Assembly: GCA_031263015.1 (NCBI GenBank)
Contig: JAISGN010000013.1
Coordinates: 1 to 38,734, forward strand
DNA length: 38,734 nucleotides
DNA from: Bacteroidales bacterium
GTDB taxonomy: Bacteria > Bacteroidota > Bacteroidia > Bacteroidales > P3
Direction: 5' to 3'
Positions 1 to 7,374 of the stretch are shown here, in pieces. The translations under genes and the position numbers were made by a program. Each line of letters opens with the position of its first letter. Positions within the stretch are counted from its first letter, which is position 1. Under the pieces are notes generated by a model, which ran no database searches, was not told the DNA's origin, and saw nothing but the letters and a program-made list of their open reading frames with translations.

Positions 1-386
1 TCTATCGCAAGAAACGGAATATCCTTCGGCGGCTCCACAGGCGTCGGGGTCGTATCCTTCACCGTCAAGCCCAAATCAACTCTGGTACTGTCACTTATGT
101 TGTCATTGCCGAAAATATACTTATTAACCATGCTGCGAAGGAATTTCGTGTATTCTTTCCTCGCATCGTCCTTATTCTTAACACTTACCGTCGTTTTCGT
201 GGAAGGATTGACCACCAACGCATAACCCTCAATCCACGCCTTTTGCAACCTTGCCCCTTCGGTCTTCTCGTCCGCTGTCGGCGTAAATGCTAATTGCTTT
301 GTGTCAAACAGATACGCAAACAACTTTGACTGAAAATTGTTGTAATTCGCATCCGCAGCATTGAAACTATTTTTTGTCGTTGCCAT
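1..386 (-). CDS. Hypothetical protein, N-terminal part (runs off left edge)
   Basis: An open frame starts at the ATG complementary to 384-386 and continues to the window edge, giving about 128 residues beginning MATTKNSFNAADANYNNF. No signal peptide or membrane segment is visible. The readable part is hydrophilic, rich in Lys, Thr and Asp, and ends in a proline-rich stretch (TPTPVEPPKDIPFLAI) that looks like a linker before a second domain lying outside the window. I do not recognise a family and assign no function. A minus-strand promoter match lies at 892-899, so the transcript would cross the 21-bp repeat at 457-687 before reaching this gene. The base composition is less AT-rich than the defence genes to its right. 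Confidence 0.6.
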   Translation of the reverse strand, partial: MATTKNSFNAADANYNNFQSKLFAYLFDTKQLAFTPTADEKTEGARLQKAWIEGYALVVNPSTKTTVSVKNKDDARKEYTKFLRSMVNKYIFGNDNISDSTRVDLGLTVKDTTPTPVEPPKDIPFLAI

Positions 387-456
387 ATTATTTTTGTCGT
401 TTATATGATTTATGATTAAAATTCGGAGAATAGAACTTTTTTTCTTGGGAAGAGAA

Positions 457-687
457 GTTCTCGTCTATGGAAGAAAAGTTCTCGTCTATGGAAGAAAAGT
501 TTCCGTCTGTGGAAGAAAAGTTCTCGTCCGTGGAAAAAAAGTTCCCGTCTGTGGAAGAAAAGTTCTCGTCCGTGGAAGAAAAGTTCCCGTCCGTGGAAGA
601 AAAGTTCTCGTCTGTGGAAGAAAAGTTCCCGTCTATGGAAGAAAAGTTCTCTTCTATGGAAGAAAAGTTCCCGTCTGCGGAAAAAAT
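457..687. repeat. Array A: eleven tandem 21-bp units
   Basis: Eleven consecutive 21-bp units run from 457; the first is GTTCTCGTCTATGGAAGAAA plus one A. Units differ mainly at TTCTC/TTCCC, TCTATG/TCTGTG/TCCGTG and GGAAGA/GGAAAA. Because 21 is a multiple of three, several frames on both strands stay open and give seven-residue peptide repeats such as EEKFSSV (plus) and NFSSTDE (minus). The minus-strand frame 741-388 ends one base before the start of the unknown gene at 386. I consider these frames by-products of the repeat. The 21-bp period matches the other intergenic arrays in the window, although the sequence differs. Confidence 0.9.
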
Positions 688-891
688 GTTATTTTCGGAA
701 GTGTAAAAACAGATATTTGCAAGCCTTAACTCCATATCCATAGAGTTATAATGTATTGAAAGTAAGGCTTTTACCCCCCCCCAACTGACAAAATGTCAGC
801 AGCGATGATATGGTATCTTGCTATTATTGTATCTGTTTCGTTACGCATTAAATAGTTATTATAATGTCTTGTTTCTCTCTTTAAGAGACTG

Positions 892-920
892 CAAAGATAA
901 TTAAATTATTTAAATCACAA
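892..920 (-). promoter_or_regulatory. Predicted Bacteroidota promoter
   Basis: Read on the minus strand, TATCTTTG (complement of 892-899) fits the -7 consensus TAnnTTTG. A TTTG at the complement of 918-921 lies 18 bp upstream, as expected for the -33 element. It would drive transcription leftwards through the 21-bp array to the partial gene at 1-386, giving a leader of about 500 nt. Confidence 0.5.
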
Positions 921-1025
921 ATAAAATTGCTAAATAATAAATAAAAAATATGCTTTTAATCGGTGGTCTAATACAATTCAGCATTTGGAGCACGTCATTA
1001 CGTGTCATTGCTGCTTATGTACCAG

Positions 1026-1155
1026 TCATTGCGGGCTTGACCCGCAATCTCCATTAATACAGCATAAAAAAGAAGATTGCGGGTCAAGCAGAAGTTGTAT
1101 GAGATTGCGGGTCAAGCCCGCAATGACGAGCAACAAGCCCGCAATGACGAGAACG
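1026..1155. repeat. Dispersed dyad repeat, two near-complete and two partial copies
   Basis: A complete copy at 1026-1051 contains TTGCGGG-CTTGA-CCCGCAA, a 7-bp dyad. A second complete copy lies inverted at 1101-1130. Partial copies lie at about 1074-1090 and 1134-1152. The sequence resembles the short CATTGCGGGCTTGACCCGCAA-type dispersed repeats found between genes in many bacterial genomes. It sits in the gap left of the NERD gene and restriction-modification pair and may mark the boundary of that accessory block. The remainder of 742-1200 has a C9 run near 775 and AT-rich sequence in which I see no gene. Confidence 0.75.
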
Positions 1156-1200
1156 CAATAACCAAATATGAAGAAAATGAGGTGGAAATTAAGTTTTTTA

Positions 1201-1208
1201 TAATTTTG
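1201..1208 (+). promoter_or_regulatory. Predicted promoter of the NERD gene
   Basis: TAATTTTG fits the -7 consensus TAnnTTTG. It lies only 7 bp before the first ATG (1216) and 19 bp before the second (1228). The transcript would therefore be leaderless, or translation would begin at the second ATG. Confidence 0.45.
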
Positions 1209-1215
1209 CGGAAAA

Positions 1216-1974
1216 ATGTATGTATTTATGATTACTGAAAGTATAGTGATAATAATTATAATAATAGGCTTCGTTCTCCTTTTTGTTTGTATTGAAAAAA
1301 ACATACGAGATAGGGAATCATTAGAAGTATATAGGAAGTTATTAGAAGCAGATAGAAAATTATTAGAAACAGTTACAAATCTTGATAGAGGAACAAACGC
1401 TGAAAGAGATATGGTGTTAAAATTTTTAAAACATGGAATAGCGTCGCAAACAATTTTTCATGATTTATATTTAAAGAAATATAACGGCAATTTTTCACAA
1501 ATTGATTTGGTTGTTGCTACAAAGGTAGGAATTATTGTTTTTGAGATAAAAGATTATAGCGGATGGATTTTTGGAAATGGTTACCATTCTCAATGGACGC
1601 AAATTTTGGCGTATGGAAAACAAAAATATCGTTTTTATAATCCTATAATGCAGAATAATAAGCATATTACAGAATTAAAGAAGCAGTTAAAACAAACAAA
1701 TGTACCATTTTTTTCAGTTATAGTATTTTATGGTGACTGTGTGTTAAAAGATATAAGTTTTGTGCCGGATAGAACATACATTGTCAAACAAACGAGAGTT
1801 TTTGATGTTATAGATTTTATTATGAAAAATAATATTCCGGCTCATTATACAAACAAAATTGAAGTTATAAACATATTGAAAGAAGCCGTAAAAAATGGAG
1901 AAAGTAAAGACATTAGAATTCAGCATATTGAAAATATAAATGATATGTTGGGTAAAGATAGAATATTTGATTAA
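1216..1974 (+). CDS. Membrane-anchored NERD-domain protein (putative nuclease)
   Basis: The 252-residue product has one N-terminal membrane segment (about residues 7-26), a short charged region (RKLLEADRKLLETV) and a NERD domain (about 60-190). The nuclease-related signature is clear: AERDMVLKFL, FSQIDLVV with Asp97, and IIVFEIKDYSGW with Glu110 and Lys112. Together these form the D...ExK core of the PD-(D/E)xK fold. A later PIMQNNKHITELK stretch matches the conserved C-terminal part of NERD. NERD proteins are thought to process nucleic acid, but this one has no proven role. It sits beside a restriction-modification pair, convergent with the methylase with 23 bp between them, which suggests a small defence block. 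The start could be the ATG at 1228, judged by promoter position. Confidence 0.8.
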   Translation: MYVFMITESIVIIIIIIGFVLLFVCIEKNIRDRESLEVYRKLLEADRKLLETVTNLDRGTNAERDMVLKFLKHGIASQTIFHDLYLKKYNGNFSQIDLVVATKVGIIVFEIKDYSGWIFGNGYHSQWTQILAYGKQKYRFYNPIMQNNKHITELKKQLKQTNVPFFSVIVFYGDCVLKDISFVPDRTYIVKQTRVFDVIDFIMKNNIPAHYTNKIEVINILKEAVKNGESKDIRIQHIENINDMLGKDRIFD

Positions 1975-1997
1975 AAAATCATCAAAAAAACTTTACT

Positions 1998-3485
1998 TTA
2001 TTTTGTCAGTTCAAAGTTCTCAATTACTTTTTTGTTGTATGCTTTCCAGCCTCCACGAAAATCCCTTGAAGACATTTCAACAAATTTTGCCATTCTTTCG
2101 GAGTTTAATTGTGATAGTAATTGTTTATGATTTCCGCTATATTTAATGCAATAACCGGAGTAAAAAGTGCAGTCAGGATTGCTATAATAAACAAAATTAG
2201 GTTTGTCATTTATCGGAGAGAAAATAATTTTTTCACCGAAACTCGTATCCAAGCCCTGACTTCTACCGAAAGCATACCACGCAACAGAATTAGGTTTGCC
2301 GTTGTCTCTTTTATCCAACTCAGGTTTTACGGAAAGTAGATAAGCGTATGCAAGCGGATAATCATTTTTTAATCGGTCTTCGGGTATAATTGTATGTTTT
2401 CCATCATACCGATAGTAAGGGAAAAGCACATATTCATTTATTTCTTGCATTGAGGATTTGAGTTTAGAACCTTTTATAATCGGTTTCAATATCTCCTTTT
2501 CCAATTTAACTTTCCCCTTAAGTTTAGTATTTCCAAAAACATAGTCATCATTTATTTCTTCAATAGGAAAAATGTATGCACTATCGCAAAGAGTCGTTAT
2601 ACCAACATGAATATTGCAAATGTTTTTTAGTTTTATACCTTGTGAAATTTCTTTTTCTTCTGTTGATAATTGCCAGAAAGGTTCTTTCAAATCGCCAAAA
2701 TCAAATGTTGTAGTTTCAAAAGTTTGGTCTGTTAATGCTTTTTGGTATATAAAATTCTTATTCTTTTTAAGATTAAAGATTGTTATTGCCGAATACGTTG
2801 TAGCGTCATTGAAAAGTTGTATCTCTCCATAGTTTGTTATTTGCAAAAGGTTTCTATTAGTCGCAAAAAATAATCTTAATGGGCGTGCCGTTTCAGTAAA
2901 TAAAAATGTATTGGGAGTGATTAAGCCACAAATACCATTTTTAGATAATAAGTTTAAGCATAATTCATAAAAAGCAATATAAATATCGGTTGAACCACTT
3001 TTGCAGAAATCATAATTTTGTTGTATGTATTGTCTTTGCTGTAAATCTAAATGCTGTATTCTTATGTAAGGAGGATTGCCTACAATAAAATCAAACTTTT
3101 GTACAGGTTCATTAAACAGGTCTTCTTTTTTATATTGTTGTACAGAATTTTTAACCGTAATGTTCCAATTAACATTTATGTTATATTCTTTTATCAATTC
3201 ATTCAGGTTATCAATACATTTTTTTATAGCCTCTTCGTCAATATCCCAACCATATACATATTCCAAATTCTGTTTCAAGTTTTCTTTTGCAGATAATTTA
3301 ATAATCCTTTTAACAATCTCTACAAGGAAGCGTCCATCACCACAAGCAGGGTCTATTATTGATTTCCCAAGAATATTTGCAGAAGTATAACCAATATCAT
3401 TAAGTATTTTACACACTATAAAATTAGGTGTATAAACTTGTCCGTAGAGTTTTGTTTGATTATATTCTTTTGATAGACTACCCAT
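1998..3485 (-). CDS. Type II N6-adenine DNA methyltransferase (Eco57I/TaqI-like)
   Basis: This 495-residue enzyme would transfer a methyl group from S-adenosylmethionine to adenine at a specific DNA site and so protect host DNA from the enzyme encoded just upstream. Visible motifs are GQVYTP at about 15-20 (motif X region), the SAM-binding IIDPACGDGRF at about 43-53, and the catalytic NPPY at 137-140. This order is typical of gamma-class adenine methylases. The second half (about 280-495) resembles the target-recognition part of Eco57I/TaqI-like enzymes, with aromatic-rich stretches such as YVLFPYYRYDG. Its start lies 2 nt after the stop of the restriction gene, so the two are almost certainly cotranscribed. 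The recognition sequence cannot be read from the protein. Confidence 0.9.
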   Translation of the reverse strand: MGSLSKEYNQTKLYGQVYTPNFIVCKILNDIGYTSANILGKSIIDPACGDGRFLVEIVKRIIKLSAKENLKQNLEYVYGWDIDEEAIKKCIDNLNELIKEYNINVNWNITVKNSVQQYKKEDLFNEPVQKFDFIVGNPPYIRIQHLDLQQRQYIQQNYDFCKSGSTDIYIAFYELCLNLLSKNGICGLITPNTFLFTETARPLRLFFATNRNLLQITNYGEIQLFNDATTYSAITIFNLKKNKNFIYQKALTDQTFETTTFDFGDLKEPFWQLSTEEKEISQGIKLKNICNIHVGITTLCDSAYIFPIEEINDDYVFGNTKLKGKVKLEKEILKPIIKGSKLKSSMQEINEYVLFPYYRYDGKHTIIPEDRLKNDYPLAYAYLLSVKPELDKRDNGKPNSVAWYAFGRSQGLDTSFGEKIIFSPINDKPNFVYYSNPDCTFYSGYCIKYSGNHKQLLSQLNSERMAKFVEMSSRDFRGGWKAYNKKVIENFELTK

Positions 3486-3487
3486 AT

Positions 3488-4177
3488 TTATTTTATCTTT
3501 AAGTGGTTTGCGTAAGAATTTATTTCAGAAATAAGATTAGTCATTGATAATTTTGTATTAAGAATATTTGCAGTTGCTTTTGAGAAAGAAGTATCTTTAT
3601 CTACTTTCACAAATTTTATACTTCCTTCATTATCTATTGTAATTATAGGGATAGCAAGTGCAACAGGTTTATGAGCCTGTGCAGTTTCAAAAATTAATTC
3701 CGAATACTTTTTAATATCGTGGTCATTAATTATTTCTAATTTTGAAGGTGTTTTTTGATTTTTCTTAAAGTATGGTGTTGGTTGTCTCAATATAATTAGA
3801 TGTGCATAAAGTAACTTCGCAGCTTGAATATTTGCCGTCTCACCAATCATATTTTCAAAATAATTATTAGCATTTTGCTTGTAATTTGACGTTACAAATT
3901 TTATCCCCAAACAGAATACAGGTTCTCCATCCTTTACAATAGTAATATCTATATTTTTAGGATAATACTTACCCATTACTTGCTTTTCTTTTGAAATATC
4001 TCCATGTTCTTTATCGCCTAAATAAAATACTTCATAATCATTACCAAATATACCAATCAAAACATCCGCCATATACTTATGAATGGATAATAATTTGGCA
4101 GTACTTCTTGCTCCTTTGAGATTATACATCTTAAAAGATTGTTCTATTGCTTTTTTAAATTCTTTTTCGTCGTACAT
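3488..4177 (-). CDS. Putative type II restriction endonuclease
   Basis: The 229-residue protein is encoded immediately upstream of the adenine methylase and has no membrane segment or signal peptide. I call it the cognate endonuclease from this position and from a segment that looks like a PD-(D/E)xK core: NIDITIVKDGEPVFCLGIKF, with Asp77 and Lys93. It is followed by TSNYKQNANNYFENMIGET, a pattern I associate with restriction enzymes. The residue two before the lysine is Gly rather than the usual Glu or Asp, so this is a variant or a differently arranged site. The endonuclease gene precedes its methylase. No separate controller gene is visible. Specificity is unknown. Confidence 0.7.
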   Translation of the reverse strand: MYDEKEFKKAIEQSFKMYNLKGARSTAKLLSIHKYMADVLIGIFGNDYEVFYLGDKEHGDISKEKQVMGKYYPKNIDITIVKDGEPVFCLGIKFVTSNYKQNANNYFENMIGETANIQAAKLLYAHLIILRQPTPYFKKNQKTPSKLEIINDHDIKKYSELIFETAQAHKPVALAIPIITIDNEGSIKFVKVDKDTSFSKATANILNTKLSMTNLISEINSYANHLKIK

Positions 4178-4203
4178 ATATAGACATTCTTTTTTACATT
4201 CGG

Positions 4204-4211
4204 CAAAAGTA
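4204..4211 (-). promoter_or_regulatory. Predicted promoter of the restriction-modification operon
   Basis: On the minus strand TACTTTTG fits TAnnTTTG and lies 26 bp upstream of the restriction gene start. No clear -33 element is seen. The 254-bp gap to gpsA (4178-4431) is otherwise AT-rich and I see no gene in it. Confidence 0.45.
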
Positions 4212-4431
4212 ATAAAACTTTCTTATTGAAAATATGCCATTCTTATAAAAGAAACTAACACTCGTATTCTCTATATTAGACTATATTTTTAGTAATGATA
4301 GTCTAACAAATATAGTTGCTTACTTTAAAAAAGCAAATCCGAAACCCTATTTTGTCAAGGCTCCTAAATTAGTGTTTAAAGACTATTTAGGTGTAATGAA
4401 ATAGCCTTTGTCGTGTGCTATGTTAATGAAT

Positions 4432-5415
4432 TTAGAAATTTTCGCTCAATGTTTGTATTTCTGTTGCAGGACAAGCGCCCTTGTAGAGTATTCTATACAC
4501 AGATTCTGCAACAGGTATCGCCGCATTGAGTGTTTCATTTATCGTGTGTATTGATTTGGCTGCGTAATATCCTTCGGCAATCATACTCATCTCTAACTGT
4601 GCGGAGGCTATGGAATATCCCTGACCAATCATTTGCCCGAATGTACGATTGCGAGAATGCTGAGAATATGCTGTTACCAACAAATCACCGATATATACGC
4701 TACGATTAATATCTCTTTTGCAAGGCGACACTTTATCAAGGAAAGCCTCCATCTCCGCAATGGCTTTGGCAATCAGCACAGCAACGAAATTGTCTCCATA
4801 GCCCAAGCCTTTGCAAATCCCGGCAGCCAGAGCATAAATATTCTTCATTACTCCGCCGTATTCAATGCCGCAAATATCATCACTGACATCGGTTTTGACG
4901 TACCGACAAGCGAAATTATGAGCAAGATGTTCGGCAAGAGTAGTGTTGGAGGAGCCAACAGTGAGATAGGTGAGCCTTTGGGCGGCAATTTCCTCTGCAT
5001 GAGACGGACCGCTTATCACAGCCTGCTTCTCAAACTGGATATTGTATTGCTCATGCATAAAGTCAGCAACAATTTGGTGGGTTTGCGGCACAATTCCTTT
5101 GATAGCGGAAATGATGTTCTTGCCTTTGAAATCCTCTTTGCCAAGCGGCATCAAACTATCGGCAAGGAATGCGGAAGGGATAACAAACACCAGATTCCTC
5201 GCAGCCTCTACTATTTCTTTTATATCAGTACTTATCTTCACCTTATGCTTATCCAATTCGCATGCTCGCAGATAGAGCGGATTGTAACCGAACTTTCTTA
5301 CACCCTTCGCAATCTCCTCTTCTCTAACCCACCAATACACTTCACTATGACTTTCACAGGCAATTTTAACTATTGCAGTCGCCCAACTGCCGCTTCCGAA
5401 TATTGCTATTTTCAT
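4432..5415 (-). CDS. gpsA: NAD(P)H-dependent glycerol-3-phosphate dehydrogenase
   Basis: GpsA reduces dihydroxyacetone phosphate to sn-glycerol 3-phosphate, the backbone precursor of membrane phospholipids. The 327-residue length is normal. The Rossmann fold opens with IAIFGSGSWATAI (GxGxWATA). VFVIPSAF, NIISAIKGI and ISGPSHAEEIA follow the family pattern. EYGGVMKNIYALAAGICKGLGYGDN carries the catalytic-lysine motif, and GDLLVTAYSQHSRNRTFG is the C-terminal substrate-binding signature. The gene stands alone with its own promoter at 5440-5447 and is flanked by intergenic array B. Confidence 0.97.
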   Translation of the reverse strand: MKIAIFGSGSWATAIVKIACESHSEVYWWVREEEIAKGVRKFGYNPLYLRACELDKHKVKISTDIKEIVEAARNLVFVIPSAFLADSLMPLGKEDFKGKNIISAIKGIVPQTHQIVADFMHEQYNIQFEKQAVISGPSHAEEIAAQRLTYLTVGSSNTTLAEHLAHNFACRYVKTDVSDDICGIEYGGVMKNIYALAAGICKGLGYGDNFVAVLIAKAIAEMEAFLDKVSPCKRDINRSVYIGDLLVTAYSQHSRNRTFGQMIGQGYSIASAQLEMSMIAEGYYAAKSIHTINETLNAAIPVAESVYRILYKGACPATEIQTLSENF

Positions 5416-5439
5416 CTTTTATATCGTTTTTTGAAGCAG

Positions 5440-5447
5440 CAAAGGTA
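5440..5447 (-). promoter_or_regulatory. Predicted promoter of gpsA
   Basis: TACCTTTG on the minus strand fits TAnnTTTG, 24 bp upstream of the gpsA start codon. Confidence 0.5.
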
Positions 5448-5599
5448 GTTAATTTCAGGATAAGGATTGACCGAAGCATTACATTTGTCATATAGATTAG
5501 TGTTTAATGTTGCCTCTTTGTTGTTTCCGTTACATAAACCAAACGACCGATGTGATTTTTCTTGCTTCTGTTATCATAGATTTTGAAAACATATTTCTC

Positions 5600-5673
5600 A
5601 AAGGCTGTTTCATTCTCACAAGACAGCCTTTGGTTAAAATGAAACAGCCTTTCATAAGGATGAAACGCCGTTT
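5600..5673. repeat. Array B: four cores phased at 21 bp
   Basis: Cores are AAAGGCTGTTT (centre 5605), AGACAGCCTTT (5626), AAACAGCCTTT (5647) and AAACGCCGTTT (5668), each exactly 21 bp from the next. Orientation and central bases vary while the spacing does not. The array lies between the gpsA promoter and the terminator of the mmd operon. Nothing else was seen in 5448-5692. The short frames covering it on both strands have no family features. Confidence 0.85.
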
Positions 5674-5692
5674 GATAAGAGCCGATTGAGAT

Positions 5693-5728
5693 ATAAAAAA
5701 AGCGACTCGCTAAAATAGCTAAGTCGCT
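5693..5728 (-). terminator. Rho-independent terminator of the mmd operon
   Basis: AGCGACT and AGTCGCT (ends at 5701 and 5728) form a 7-bp outer stem, with GCTA/TAGC extending it after a mismatch. On the minus strand the hairpin is followed by a run of seven to eight T (complement of 5693-5700). It lies about 30 bp after the mmdB stop codon. Confidence 0.8.
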
Positions 5729-5756
5729 CACCAATAAAAGTGTTATGAAAAAATTA

Positions 5757-6932
5757 TTATTTTAAGAATGCCAACATTATACCTGCTGCAACAGCCGAGC
5801 CGATAACTCCTGCTACGTTCGGACCCATTGCATGCATAAGTAAATGGTTTGTTTTATCGTATTCCTGTCCTATAACCTGAGAAACACGTGCCGAATCAGG
5901 CACTGCCGATACTCCGGCGTTACCTATCAACGGATTTATTTTGCTTCCTTCCTTCAAGAAAAGATTCATTATTTTTACAAAGCAAACACCTGCTGCCGTT
6001 GCAAAGAAGAATGAGCCTGCACCAAGAGCAAATATGCCTATGGACTTGCCTGTAAGGAATGTTGTCGCCTGTGTAGAACATCCTACCGTCAAACCTATCA
6101 ATATTGTAACGATGTCAATCATTGGTCCTGAGGCTGTCGCCGCCAAACGTTTGGTTACACCCGATTCTTTCAATAAGTTGCCGAAGAAAAGCATACCCAA
6201 CAACGGGATACCCGAAGGAACAATTGTACAAGTCAAGACTATTGCTATTATTGGGAACAAACATTTCTCTAATTTTGAAACCTGACGCGGCGATTTCATC
6301 TTTATCACTCTTTCTTTCTTAGTTGTGAGCAATCGCATAATAGGAGGCTGAATCACAGGAACGAGAGCCATATACGAATAAGCCGACACAGCAATTGCTC
6401 CCATTAAATCAGGTGCTAATTGCGAAGAAGTAAAGATTGCAGTAGGACCGTCAGCACCGCCGATAATACCTATTGCACCTGCTTCTGCCGGTGTAAAGCC
6501 CAAAAGCAAAGCACAAGCGTAAGCAGCAAATATTCCGAACTGAGCCGCTGCACCTATAAGCATAAGTTTTGGATTAGATAGTAGTGCGGTAAAGTCTGTC
6601 ATCGCTCCGATACCAAGAAAGATTATAGGAGGATACCATCCGTTCTGAACTCCATGATAGAGAATATTAAGAACAGAGCCTTGTTCATATATGCCTATTT
6701 TTAAACCGGGATAAAAAGGAATATTTCCTATTATCATACCAAAACCTATAGGAATTAAAAGCAAAGGTTCGTATTCTTTTGTTATTGCGAGATAGATAAA
6801 GACACAACCAAGCAATATCATTACAAGATGTCCGAATGTAAAATTGGCGTATCCCGTGAAATTAAAAAACTGAACTAACTGATTTTGTACAAAATCAAGA
6901 AAGCCCATAGTAGATTCCGCTGCTGCAATCAT
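5757..6932 (-). CDS. mmdB: Na+-pumping carboxylic-acid decarboxylase, beta subunit
   Basis: This is the integral-membrane beta subunit that decarboxylates the carboxybiotin carrier and couples this to Na+ export. The 391-residue protein is strongly hydrophobic with about ten membrane segments and belongs to the OadB/MmdB/GcdB family. Key features are IGFGMIIGNIPFY, the conserved GIIGGADGPTAIFTSSQLAPDL segment with the membrane Asp involved in Na+ passage, SAYSYMALVPVIQPPIMRLLT, and a C-terminal half with FLTGKSIGIFALGAGSFFFAT and GNAGVSAVPDSARVSQ. It is the last gene of the mce-mmdA-oadG-mmdC operon and starts 4 nt after mmdC. From the partner genes the substrate is most likely methylmalonyl-CoA, though oxaloacetate or glutaconyl-CoA enzymes use near-identical beta subunits. 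Confidence 0.93.
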   Translation of the reverse strand: MIAAAESTMGFLDFVQNQLVQFFNFTGYANFTFGHLVMILLGCVFIYLAITKEYEPLLLIPIGFGMIIGNIPFYPGLKIGIYEQGSVLNILYHGVQNGWYPPIIFLGIGAMTDFTALLSNPKLMLIGAAAQFGIFAAYACALLLGFTPAEAGAIGIIGGADGPTAIFTSSQLAPDLMGAIAVSAYSYMALVPVIQPPIMRLLTTKKERVIKMKSPRQVSKLEKCLFPIIAIVLTCTIVPSGIPLLGMLFFGNLLKESGVTKRLAATASGPMIDIVTILIGLTVGCSTQATTFLTGKSIGIFALGAGSFFFATAAGVCFVKIMNLFLKEGSKINPLIGNAGVSAVPDSARVSQVIGQEYDKTNHLLMHAMGPNVAGVIGSAVAAGIMLAFLK

Positions 6933-6936
6933 TGTT

Positions 6937-7371
6937 TTAGTCTCCTATTATTAACAGAATATCCCCCTCCATAACAGAATCACTCTTGCGAACTTTGCAT
7001 TCTTTCACGGTTCCGCTAACATCAGAATCTATTTGGTTCTCCATCTTCATTGCTTCCAACATAACCAACTTCTGTCCTACACTAACCTTGTCTCCAACAT
7101 TCACATAAACGTCAAGAATAGTTCCGGGCAAAGGACTTTTAATTGTTGAACCGCCGACATTGGCAGAAGTCTTTGCCGTGTTAGGCGTAACATCTGTAGA
7201 AGGCACTGCAACAGGACGCACAAGTTTAGGAGTTTTGGTTTGTTTGATTTCTCTATCTACTTCAATCTTGTAAGGTGTTCCGTTTAGAGAAACATCAACC
7301 ATATTGCCATCAACATTATTAATATTAACTTCGTAAGAAGTTCCATTTATCTTTAATTTATAACTTTTCAT
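6937..7371 (-). CDS. mmdC: Biotin carrier protein of the decarboxylase (gamma subunit)
   Basis: This 144-residue biotin carrier shuttles CO2 from the alpha subunit to the membrane beta subunit. The N-terminal part (1-40) is a small beta domain (YKLKINGTSYEVNINNVDG). A Pro/Thr/Ala-rich flexible linker follows (about 42-75: PKLVRPVAVPSTDVTPNTAKTS). The C-terminal biotinyl domain (about 76-144) has the biotinylation motif EAMKMEN with Lys109 as the modified residue, and SPLPGTILDVYVNVGDKV at its start. The gene lies 3 nt after oadG and 4 nt before mmdB, consistent with tight co-expression of subunits. Confidence 0.93.
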   Translation of the reverse strand: MKSYKLKINGTSYEVNINNVDGNMVDVSLNGTPYKIEVDREIKQTKTPKLVRPVAVPSTDVTPNTAKTSANVGGSTIKSPLPGTILDVYVNVGDKVSVGQKLVMLEAMKMENQIDSDVSGTVKECKVRKSDSVMEGDILLIIGD

Positions 7372-7374
7372 CTT

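Noticed and set aside
457-687. Tandem repeat considered as a CRISPR array
   Set aside because: Units are contiguous 21-mers with scattered substitutions and no unique spacers between constant repeats. No cas genes are nearby.
388-741. 117-residue minus-strand frame of NFSSTDE/NFSSTDG repeats as a gene
   Set aside because: Frames on both strands are open because the repeat length is a multiple of three. Outside the repeat there is no recognisable domain. Kept only as part of the repeat entry.
1026-1304. Minus-strand frame of 92 residues across the dyad repeats
   Set aside because: It is made of the dispersed repeat and the opposite strand of the NERD gene start, with no family resemblance.
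4633-5448. 271-residue frame on the plus strand opposite gpsA
   Set aside because: It is antisense to a well-supported enzyme gene and shows no domain. It is a shadow frame.
5504-5734. 76-residue minus-strand frame between mmdB and gpsA
   Set aside because: It lies over array B and the terminator hairpin and has no family features.
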